Assembly (NCBI GenBank): GCA_002415845.1
Contig: DIAR01000005.1
Coordinates: 1 to 6,343, forward strand
Source of the DNA: Candidatus Woesebacteria bacterium UBA5073
GTDB taxonomy: Bacteria > Patescibacteriota > Microgenomatia > UBA8517
Direction: 5' to 3'
DNA length: 6,343 nt
Shown here: in pieces, positions 1 to 5,049 of the stretch
Position numbering within the stretch: the first letter of the stretch is position 1
How the letters are laid out: each line of letters opens with the position of its first letter
Position numbers and translations under genes: made by a program
The notes under the pieces: generated by a model
The model's input: the letters and a program-made list of their open reading frames with translations, nothing else
Database searches by the model: none
Told to the model about the DNA's origin: nothing

Positions 1-2273
1 CCGGTTGTCTTATTTTGCAGGTAAATTTTTAAACTTCTCCCCTCTTTATTCTCTCCTTTAATGCGCAGTATGTATGCTTGATTATAAGAAAGGTTGGGAT
101 AGTCATAAAAATCACAGGAAACGCCATTGTCTTCGGCTCTATAGACAACTCCTTTTTCGATTACTTTTTTAAAGACCGTTCCCAACTTCTTAAGATCACA
201 ATTGGTGGCTTCTTTAAAACCCCGTCCGACAAAGTATTCGGTTGTCTGATCCCTAATCGGTAAGATAACCTTAATCTGACTTTCTGAATCAACCAGGAGA
301 AGGTAATTCCCTTCCTTGGAAACGATTAAATTAAGACTTTCCATATTGGCAAAAGGAAAAAGATTGACACCTTCCTCAAAAAGATAATCACCGTATTTTT
401 CAAAAAGAGTATCTTTTTGGCTAAGGGTCATATCCATACCTGTTTTGATATATGTTTCTGGGACTGTAATTTGGTTCTTTCCCCAAGGTGTTTCATATAC
501 GGTCAAAAAGCCGATTGTTTTTAATTCTTTGATGTTTTGGGAAACCTTAATCATTTCTTTTAATTCCTTATTAAAAAGCAGTTTCTGGCTTCCACCGGGA
601 TTAATAACCGATTCGTCCAGCAACAGATATTTAACTTCATACTTTTCCAAAGTCTTTTCAAGAGTCTTAATATCTTTGGCGTACAAGGCGTTTGAGGCTT
701 CAAGATAAAAGGATTCGTTGGCTTTGTTCCAGCGGTCAAAATCACGATCCAGCAAGGGGTTTTTTAAGCCGTAGGTTAAAAAGCCACTGCCCTCATATCC
801 CCAAGAGTTATTTCCCCACCCCCAGAGAGTCTGCATCGGAAACTTGGCAATCCGGCCTTCTTTGCCTTTAAAGAAAGAGAAAAGTTGAAAATACTCATTC
901 GGAATATCTTTTTTAACCACCCGGCTAATTAGCTTTCCCTCAAAAGCCGGCAGCATGGAATAGACCAAAAATAAACCTATGGCGAAAGGAATAAAGATAT
1001 AGAAAACCTTTAAGATCGATTTCCGGAAGAGCGGTAAGACATTAACCAAGAAGTAGCCCAAAAAGAAAGACAGGCAAAAAGCAAAAAGGGTTGAGAACTT
1101 GGTAAAAGGCATCCTGAAACCCTCCCTGAATAAGGCAAAGCGGTCGTAAAGGTATGAATAGATAAAACCGGTTTGATAGTTGGCATTAACCAAGAAGAAC
1201 AAACAAAAGACGGTTACCAAGGAAAGACTAAGCGCCACTTTATTTTTCTTAAAAAGAGCAATCAACATTCCCAAAATGGCTAAGGCCGGAAAAAGAAGGC
1301 TCATTTTGGCAACCTCGGGTTTATTAAGGTGCGCGGTCCAATCCCCCATTAAATCAACATAGGTGGCTTTTTGGTTGTCATATACCCGCCAATCAAAAAG
1401 AAAGTTTTTCTGGGTCAAAACATCTTTGATATTGCCGTGATCATAATTTCTCAAGAAAGCTTCCGGCGAAAAGAGGCGGTTAATTTTCGCTTCCTCAATT
1501 GCCTTGGCCTGATTTTTGACCGAATATATATTGGGCAACAACCAAAAGGCATTAAGGGTCAAAGAAACCATTAAAACGGCCACTACTCTTTTAAGAAGCG
1601 GGAATTTAGCCTTACTTAAAAGAAAGTAAGCAAAAAGAAAAATGGTTAGGCTTCCGAAATAGGCATAATAAAGAGACGAGGCATAGGAAAGAGGCAGGGC
1701 AAAAAAGGAAAAGAGGGAAAAGAAAAACAAAGACTTTTTCCTGCCCTCCCTGATAAACCTGAGGGCAAACAAGAATAACCAAGGCAGGAAAGCAAAAAGG
1801 GTTGGAAACATTTCAAAAGGGACAAGGAAGTGCTGGAGAGTGGAAAGATTCAAGAGATAGTATAAAGCTCCCAAGAAAGAAGAAATGTAGACAAAAGTGC
1901 CTTCTTTCTCTCTTTCAAAAACATACTTCAGGAAAAAATAGACTCCAAGGGGTCCAATAATCAAACAGAGAAAAATATATAAATAGCGAAGAAAATTTAA
2001 AGGCAAGACAAAAGAAGACAACCAAAGAAAAATAACTCTGGGTAAATCGGCCATATGGGCATGAGCGGCAATGGCCCCCAAACCCTGCTCCCCCCGCCAA
2101 ACACCCCAGAATATCCGCTCAAAAGCCAATTTGAAATCAAACTCGGGGTGAAGTGAATCCCAACCTATGAGAAAAGTTCCGGAGGAATAGTTTTTGAAAC
2201 AAAGATAGATACTAATTAAAACCAAAAAGGCAGGAAATAAATATCCTGCCAGTTTCTGTGTGAAGCGCATCAT
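1..2273 (-). CDS. Large multi-pass membrane protein, GT-C/YfhO-like (partial, C-terminus beyond left edge)
   Basis: The minus strand is open from an ATG at 2273 to the window edge: 757 codons with no stop, so the true C-terminus lies outside. I read about 11-12 membrane helices between residues 9 and 441, for example 9-26, 96-118, 152-172, 203-221, 228-248, 325-342, 393-412 and 420-441. A predicted extracytoplasmic soluble region follows from about 442 onward. The first outer loop (residues 31-78) holds the acidic motif GWDSLHPEFDF (D39, E44, D46). An acidic residue in this loop is where GT-C glycosyltransferases and YfhO-type proteins keep their catalytic acid. The soluble part is aromatic-rich, with WGWGNNSWGYEGSGFL near 484-499. 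From memory, such proteins are common in Microgenomates and usually left as hypothetical. A role in transferring lipid-linked sugars to surface glycans is inference; the donor and acceptor are unknown. Two adjacent ATGs (2273 and 2270) could both start it, and there is no Shine-Dalgarno sequence. Confidence 0.85.
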   Translation of the reverse strand, partial: MMRFTQKLAGYLFPAFLVLISIYLCFKNYSSGTFLIGWDSLHPEFDFKLAFERIFWGVWRGEQGLGAIAAHAHMADLPRVIFLWLSSFVLPLNFLRYLYIFLCLIIGPLGVYFFLKYVFEREKEGTFVYISSFLGALYYLLNLSTLQHFLVPFEMFPTLFAFLPWLFLFALRFIREGRKKSLFFFSLFSFFALPLSYASSLYYAYFGSLTIFLFAYFLLSKAKFPLLKRVVAVLMVSLTLNAFWLLPNIYSVKNQAKAIEEAKINRLFSPEAFLRNYDHGNIKDVLTQKNFLFDWRVYDNQKATYVDLMGDWTAHLNKPEVAKMSLLFPALAILGMLIALFKKNKVALSLSLVTVFCLFFLVNANYQTGFIYSYLYDRFALFREGFRMPFTKFSTLFAFCLSFFLGYFLVNVLPLFRKSILKVFYIFIPFAIGLFLVYSMLPAFEGKLISRVVKKDIPNEYFQLFSFFKGKEGRIAKFPMQTLWGWGNNSWGYEGSGFLTYGLKNPLLDRDFDRWNKANESFYLEASNALYAKDIKTLEKTLEKYEVKYLLLDESVINPGGSQKLLFNKELKEMIKVSQNIKELKTIGFLTVYETPWGKNQITVPETYIKTGMDMTLSQKDTLFEKYGDYLFEEGVNLFPFANMESLNLIVSKEGNYLLLVDSESQIKVILPIRDQTTEYFVGRGFKEATNCDLKKLGTVFKKVIEKGVVYRAEDNGVSCDFYDYPNLSYNQAYILRIKGENKEGRSLKIYLQNKTT

Positions 2274-2290
2274 CTCAACTAATAATAACA
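2274..2290 (-). promoter_or_regulatory. Extended -10 promoter of the large membrane protein, nearly leaderless
   Basis: On the minus strand, TGT followed by TATTAT (hexamer 2287-2282) forms an extended -10 element with five of six consensus bases. I see no good -35 box at 16-18 nt. A T4 run lies just upstream of the TG. Six bases past the hexamer puts the likely start at A2275, two bases before the first ATG. The lack of a ribosome-binding site agrees with a leaderless transcript. Confidence 0.5.
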
Positions 2291-2306
2291 AAATTATTGG
2301 TTCAGG

Positions 2307-2378
2307 TGATACGGCGAGCAATTTGATTTTCTAGTTAACTTTTTAGGGTTAAAAGAATTTCAGCATGCTCGCCAATCA
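2307..2378. repeat. Inverted repeat in the gap between the collagen-like and membrane protein genes
   Basis: GGCGAGCA at 2313-2320 is exactly complementary to TGCTCGCC at 2366-2373. Beyond a small asymmetric bulge, TGAT (2307-2310) matches ATCA (2375-2378). The 45-nt loop includes a smaller CTTTT/AAAAG pairing. No T-tract follows on either strand, so it is not a textbook terminator. It may be a 3' UTR structure of the collagen-like mRNA or a protein-binding site. The rest of the 135-nt gap is AT-rich and shows nothing else. Confidence 0.45.
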
Positions 2379-2408
2379 GATTACAAAGACATACACTTTT
2401 TGATCGGT

Positions 2409-3383
2409 TTAGGGACGACTCCATTGGCCAAAATCGACCAATTGGTAATGGGAAAAGTTAATTCCCAAGTCCGGCCGATCGGGCATGCGATAGACAACTA
2501 CATATGTAACCGTGTTACATAATCCGCTGGATCCGCATTGACCTTCGAGATGATTATCGGGATGGGGGTAGCCCAGTTGAAATAAATAATGGTTGCGGAT
2601 TGCCGCCACGCCATCTTCAACTTTATGGGTTGTTCCATCCAAATCCCACATCGGTCCGTAGCCGACAAATCCATTGTCGACATATATTGCCGAGTTGTTT
2701 CTTGGACCCCAAACTTCATCGCTGTCATGGAAATTGATGAACAAAATCATGACTGCGCCTCCGTCAGGGTCTTTCAAACAACCAACGGCCGGATGGCAAA
2801 CTTCATAGCCGATAACTACACGCCAATTTAAGGCCTGTATATCGTCGGCGCACCATCCGTTCGGCGAATCACAGCTCCAGTTTTCTCCGTCGTTGTATCC
2901 GGCAACAGGTGAACCCCAGACTCCCGCAACATCAACAAACCCGATATAGGGATTGAGATCTTGGGGAATTATCGGGAATACCAATTTGTCCGGATTCATG
3001 ACCAGGGATTTAACCGGAGTGAATCCGTCTAAAGTTCCTGTTTGGACTTCAGATGGATTTGTGTACTCCAACAGCTGCTGATACGCGACCATGAACGGGT
3101 TATCGACGATCGGTTCCGACAGCTTCTTGTTTAGCTGAACCAAAAAATCTGGGTCAGATAAAAGAACCGTCGGATCACCATTCTTACCGTCCTGGCCTTT
3201 AAGTCCTTGCGGACCGGTTGCACCTGTTTGGCCATCTTTTCCTGGCGAACCTTCTGAACCAACAGGCCCAATTAGGGCTGGCTGAATCAGTGGTTTCCAA
3301 AGAACCAATATCACCAGGAAGATAATGAACGCCACAGCGAAACTTATTCCAAAAACCTTCGAATAATCCTCTTTTGTTTTCAT
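2409..3383 (-). CDS. Membrane-anchored protein with collagen-like Gly-X-Y stretch and cysteine-paired outer domain
   Basis: The start is placed at ATG 3383, giving 324 residues, because GGAGGT sits 4 nt upstream. An in-frame TTG at 3398 would add five residues but would include the Shine-Dalgarno sequence itself. The order is: short charged cytoplasmic N-terminus (KTKEDYSK); one hydrophobic helix at about 11-29; eleven uninterrupted Gly-X-Y triplets at 39-71 with Lys/Asp/Glu in X and Y positions; a linker; then an Asp/Trp/Gly-rich domain to the C-terminus. That outer domain has six cysteines in three close pairs: C171/C178, C196/C202 and C283/C289. This arrangement suggests disulfides formed outside the membrane. 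Bacterial Gly-X-Y segments form triple helices, so a trimeric surface stalk is plausible; eleven triplets is short. There is no LPXTG-like C-terminal signal, so the N-terminal helix is the likely anchor. I do not recognise the C-terminal domain. Confidence 0.9.
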   Translation of the reverse strand: MKTKEDYSKVFGISFAVAFIIFLVILVLWKPLIQPALIGPVGSEGSPGKDGQTGATGPQGLKGQDGKNGDPTVLLSDPDFLVQLNKKLSEPIVDNPFMVAYQQLLEYTNPSEVQTGTLDGFTPVKSLVMNPDKLVFPIIPQDLNPYIGFVDVAGVWGSPVAGYNDGENWSCDSPNGWCADDIQALNWRVVIGYEVCHPAVGCLKDPDGGAVMILFINFHDSDEVWGPRNNSAIYVDNGFVGYGPMWDLDGTTHKVEDGVAAIRNHYLFQLGYPHPDNHLEGQCGSSGLCNTVTYVVVYRMPDRPDLGINFSHYQLVDFGQWSRP

Positions 3384-3413
3384 TTTGACCTCCGTCAAAT
3401 GTGTTTGATTTTA
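3384..3413 (-). promoter_or_regulatory. Ribosome-binding site and candidate -10 of the collagen-like gene
   Basis: GGAGGT at 3393-3388 lies 4 nt before ATG 3383. It decides the start and is the only strong Shine-Dalgarno sequence before a gene in this window. A candidate -10, TAAAAT (3413-3408, five of six consensus bases), would start transcription near 3401 and give a leader of about 18 nt. I find no convincing -35 box, so the promoter half of this call is weak; the ribosome-binding site is firm. Confidence 0.6.
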
Positions 3414-3548
3414 TTTGAGTCATACATGCCCACACTGGCTACAAATTAAACGTAAACAAAAATAAGTATCCTAATTTATAACCATTGCGGGCACGCCGAC
3501 TCCGGAAGCCTAAATGAACCTAAAGTGTATATCTTTTTAAAGTGCCTC

Positions 3549-3591
3549 TTAAGGCCGCCCTCTAACACAAAGCGTTAGACTTAAGCCTTAA
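3549..3591. repeat. Nested inverted repeat upstream of the collagen-like gene
   Basis: An outer pair, TTAAGGC (3549-3555) with GCCTTAA (3585-3591), encloses an inner pair, TCTAAC (3561-3566) with GTTAGA (3574-3579). The two stems are separated by a symmetric 5x5 internal loop and capped by 7 nt. On the plus strand an A-run follows; on the minus strand there is no T-tract after the structure, so a terminator reading toward the collagen-like gene is not supported. It may be an operator or an RNA structure. The remainder of 3414-3661 shows no gene. Confidence 0.4.
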
Positions 3592-3617
3592 AAAACCAGA
3601 AAATCATTAAGATTAGG

Positions 3618-3653
3618 GGAGAAAAATTGTCTTTGAGAGGATATTTCTCCTCT
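3618..3653 (-). terminator. Possible weak terminator after the small secreted protein gene
   Basis: Just past the stop of the small gene, the minus strand can fold AGAGGA with TCCTCT (3653-3648 with 3641-3636, 6-nt loop). The stretch after it contains a TTTTT run about 9 nt beyond the stem. An alternative fold pairs GGAGAAA (3650-3644) with TTTCTCC (3624-3618). The gap between stem and T-run makes this imperfect as an intrinsic terminator. Confidence 0.3.
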
Positions 3654-3661
3654 GACCTTAA

Positions 3662-3910
3662 TTACTCGGTTAAACCTTTCTTTACCTTTTCAGAGATAAA
3701 GTAAAAACCGGCCGAAAGGGCCAAGAAGGAAGCACCCAAAAGAGACGGGTCAATATTCAAATCCGTTTCAACCGGTTGGTGTTCGGTTGAGGCTCCGCAA
3801 ACAACGCCTCCACCGTAAACCTGAACACAGTTATCGGCATACGCACCCTGCGGCCTCAAATAGAAAAGAGCCGCAACCAGGCACAAAATAGCTACAATCT
3901 TTCTTAACAT
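3662..3910 (-). CDS. Small secreted protein with C-terminal membrane segment, unknown function
   Basis: This is an 82-residue protein. A classical signal peptide covers about 1-25: MLRK, a hydrophobic core, then AYA before D26 as a signal peptidase I site. The mature N-terminus reads NCVQVYGGGVVCGA, with C28 and C38 spaced CX9C around YGGG. A polar linker follows (39-54). A hydrophobic helix at about 55-73 ends in SEKVKKGLTE, a positive tail. Signal peptide, helix and charged tail together resemble a sortase substrate, and a sortase gene lies 54 nt upstream, but there is no LPXTG. The nearest stretch is HQPVETD at 44-50. From memory, cysteine-flanked YGGG segments recur in secreted Microgenomates proteins; I cannot confirm this here. 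ATG 3910 is preceded by a promoter, not a ribosome-binding site. Function unknown; a small surface or pilin-like protein is one guess. Confidence 0.85.
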   Translation of the reverse strand: MLRKIVAILCLVAALFYLRPQGAYADNCVQVYGGGVVCGASTEHQPVETDLNIDPSLLGASFLALSAGFYFISEKVKKGLTE

Positions 3911-3919
3911 CAGGGCGTC

Positions 3920-3948
3920 ATTATTACACCAAAAAAAGCATTTGTCAA
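3920..3948 (-). promoter_or_regulatory. Strong promoter of the small secreted protein, leaderless
   Basis: TTGACA (3948-3943, perfect -35), a 17-nt spacer containing T7, then TGT plus AATAAT (hexamer 3925-3920). The alternative hexamer TAATAA is one base earlier. Transcription should start about 7 nt after the -10, at roughly 3913-3910, which is at or within 3 nt of ATG 3910. No Shine-Dalgarno sequence fits in that space. It lies wholly in the 54-nt gap after the sortase gene, so the small gene can be expressed independently of it. Confidence 0.8.
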
Positions 3949-3964
3949 GTTGTTATAGGATGGC

Positions 3965-4654
3965 TTATAGCCTCAAAAGCCGTCCGTATTTGAAGATCCG
4001 AACCGGGGTTTTTAGGGATTCGCAGGTATATAGAATAAGGTCGGCCGAATAGTCGGTTATTGTCTCCCCTTTTTCTTCTTTGTAGATCTCATAAACATAC
4101 TTTCTCTGTTTCCAGACTATCTCTACCGTTGCCCCTTTTTTGAGTTTAGGCAAATTATAGAAAGAATTCTTCAGTCGGTAAGGTACGGTCCAGGAAAGGT
4201 AACCATAACGGTGGGCCGCCAGAATGGTCGGCTTTCCCCGGGACTCCGGAGTCCCGAAATCGGCGACCCGCCAAACCCCTTTTTTCAGAGCCGCTTCATA
4301 ATTGGTTAAAACGGCTTCATGAATAACCGTATCAACTTTAACCGACGGAATTCTTAACCGGTTATCCAACGGCAGAGTTAAATCCATTTTCGGCTGATAA
4401 GTATCTACCTCTTTCGGTTTTTCGGTGGTTATGGCCTCTTTGGCGGTCATTTGAATTAAAGAGGAAATAGCCTCCATTCCGCCGGATTTAATGAGATACC
4501 AAACTGAAGGGAAAAATGAAATCAAAATAAGGCTTACCCCTAATACAGCAAAAACCTTGGAAAGAAAGTAAATAAAACCGGAAAGGGAGGGTTTTTTCCT
4601 TCTCTTTTTGGGCTTTTGGGAAAAATATGCGTGGTAGATTTCGACTTCAGTCAT
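3965..4654 (-). CDS. Membrane-anchored sortase transpeptidase
   Basis: This is a 229-residue sortase. A basic cytoplasmic N-terminus (KPKKRRKK, 14-21) is followed by one membrane helix at about 27-55, a linker, and a catalytic domain from about 96 to the end. Expected active-site residues are present: H148 in ILAAHRYGY, C211 in LILYTCES, and R219 in TPVRIF. Sortases cut a short sorting motif in secreted proteins and join the new carboxyl end to an amine on the cell surface or another protein. The N-terminal anchor and the single Cys after YT fit the general class D/E style; the class is not certain. No protein in this window carries a recognisable LPXTG motif, so the substrate is either elsewhere or uses a divergent signal, such as that of the small protein immediately downstream. 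ATG 4654 is favoured by the adjacent -10 element; no Shine-Dalgarno sequence is present. Confidence 0.93.
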   Translation of the reverse strand: MTEVEIYHAYFSQKPKKRRKKPSLSGFIYFLSKVFAVLGVSLILISFFPSVWYLIKSGGMEAISSLIQMTAKEAITTEKPKEVDTYQPKMDLTLPLDNRLRIPSVKVDTVIHEAVLTNYEAALKKGVWRVADFGTPESRGKPTILAAHRYGYLSWTVPYRLKNSFYNLPKLKKGATVEIVWKQRKYVYEIYKEEKGETITDYSADLILYTCESLKTPVRIFKYGRLLRL

Positions 4655-4659
4655 ACTTA

Positions 4660-4668
4660 TTTATAGCA
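4660..4668 (-). promoter_or_regulatory. Extended -10 promoter of the sortase gene, leaderless
   Basis: TGC plus TATAAA (4668-4660) forms an extended -10 with five of six consensus bases. Only TAAGT separates it from ATG 4654, so transcription should begin at or next to the A of the start codon. No -35 box is evident. The T6 tract immediately upstream (4675-4670) is also the end of the hairpin terminator described separately. Confidence 0.6.
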
Positions 4669-4669
4669 C

Positions 4670-4738
4670 AAAAAATCGGCTCCATTAGGAAAGGGTAGTG
4701 CGCCTGCCCTACACACCACCCCTCCCTACCAGAGCCGA
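4670..4738 (-). terminator. Very long hairpin with T6 tract, intrinsic terminator or 3' end of a small RNA
   Basis: On the minus strand, bases 4738-4712 pair with 4676-4702 over 27 positions with one mismatch (G4729 with A4685) and a 9-nt loop, UAGGGCAGG. Six of the 26 pairs are G-U, at 4731, 4730, 4724, 4722, 4717 and 4713. The outermost seven pairs are TCGGCTC with GAGCCGA, followed directly by T6. On the plus strand the six wobbles become A-C mismatches, so the fold belongs to a leftward transcript. It would end either radA read-through or a small RNA from the promoter at 4972-4944. Confidence 0.75.
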
Positions 4739-4759
4739 CCTCTCTAAAAATAAATGCCC

Positions 4760-4789
4760 TTGACAAGGGTCACCTCTAAGACTTAGTCT
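4760..4789 (+). promoter_or_regulatory. Candidate rightward promoter with overlapping palindromes
   Basis: TTGACA (4760-4765, perfect -35) is followed after 18 nt by TAGTCT (4784-4789), a poor -10 with three of six matches. The predicted start is G4796, exactly the first base of the helix 4796-4806/4830-4840. The -35 lies in the perfect palindrome CCCTTGACAAGGG (4757-4769) and the -10 in AGACTTAGTCT (4779-4789), with centres 21 bp apart. These could be operators, or the first a simple hairpin. Confidence 0.35.
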
Positions 4790-4795
4790 AATTGT

Positions 4796-4921
4796 GATTT
4801 GTCTTGTCGAATAAGATATTTCCTGTCCTCAAGATAAGTCAACCTAAAGAGCATTGTTATTCGTGGTGAGTTCTCTTTTAACTAGGATGAAAACCCAGCG
4901 ATAATGATGCTCTTTTTTTTT
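4796..4921 (+). ncRNA. Candidate rightward structured small RNA, unknown family
   Basis: This stretch of about 126 nt has two helices that are good only on the plus strand. Helix 1 pairs 4795-4806 with 4830-4841, 12 pairs including two G-U. Helix 2 pairs 4846-4860 with 4901-4915, including two adjacent G-U pairs, plus C4862-G4900 and G4863-C4899 across one bulged base. Helix 2 is followed by T9 (4913-4921), a strong intrinsic terminator. The 35-nt loop of helix 2 contains AACTAGGATGAAAACCCAG. On the minus strand the wobbles become C-A mismatches. No reading frame with a start signal is seen. I do not recognise the family. It overlaps the candidate leftward RNA, so one may be antisense to the other. 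Confidence 0.45.
4846..4921 (+). terminator. Rightward intrinsic terminator with T9 tract
   Basis: AGAGCAT (4848-4854) pairs with ATGCTCT (4907-4913). The stem extends inward through two G-U pairs and a 4-bp A-U stretch, and ends in T9. It is the best terminator in the rightward direction, yet no protein gene is read rightward into it. That is the main argument for a plus-strand RNA here. Confidence 0.6.
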
Positions 4922-4943
4922 GCTTTCAAACTGCTTCAAAGTT

Positions 4944-4972
4944 AGTTTACAACCGCCTTTTCCCTTTGTCAA
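4944..4972 (-). promoter_or_regulatory. Leftward promoter upstream of the RNA-rich gap
   Basis: TTGACA (4972-4967, perfect) and TAAACT (4949-4944, four of six, directly preceded by TG) are separated by exactly 17 nt. The predicted start is G4937. No start codon follows for nearly 300 nt except that of the sortase gene, which has its own -10. The promoter therefore appears to drive an untranslated RNA. Confidence 0.6.
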
Positions 4973-5049
4973 ACCCTATAACGATTTAAGAGCCCTTTTA
5001 TTCTTCCCCCATAGTTTTTTGGTCTTAAAATATGGCTTCAGGTTTCGTC

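Larger units (their letters stand above)
4670..4937 (-). ncRNA. Candidate leftward small RNA between radA and the sortase gene
   Basis: A TTGACA-N17-TAAACT promoter (4972-4944) predicts a start at G4937, and the long hairpin with T6 predicts an end near 4670, giving about 268 nt. No convincing reading frame lies between. Its 3' part is the 27-position rod. Its 5' part can form AGAGCAT/ATGCTCT (4913-4907 with 4854-4848) and CTGGG/CCTAG (4898-4882). However, the C-A mismatches in the 5' part suit the opposite strand better. I saw no signature of RNase P, tmRNA, SRP or 6S RNA. An alternative is an untranslated leader or attenuator that lets some transcription into the sortase gene. Confidence 0.4.

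Noticed and set aside
445..708. Plus-strand frame of 87 codons
   Set aside because: It lies inside the minus-strand membrane protein frame, has no ribosome-binding site or promoter, and the opposite frame reads as one continuous hydrophobic protein.
2409..2500. LPXTG-type sorting signal at the C-terminus of the collagen-like protein
   Set aside because: The C-terminus ends in a soluble, aromatic stretch with no hydrophobic helix or basic tail, so it cannot be a standard sortase substrate.
2589..2831. Plus-strand frame of 80 codons within the collagen-like gene
   Set aside because: No start signal and no recognisable domain; the minus-strand frame has a strong Shine-Dalgarno sequence, membrane helix and Gly-X-Y repeats.
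4751..4840. CRISPR-like or tandem repeats in the RNA-rich gap
   Set aside because: Only short, different palindromes are present; there are no regularly spaced direct repeats.
4670..4921. Known RNA families: RNase P, tmRNA, SRP, 6S, tRNA-like
   Set aside because: I looked for GAGGAAAGTCC-type RNase P segments, a tRNA-like T-arm, the SRP GGAAGCAGCC segment and a 6S central bubble on both strands and saw none. A covariance-model search would settle it.
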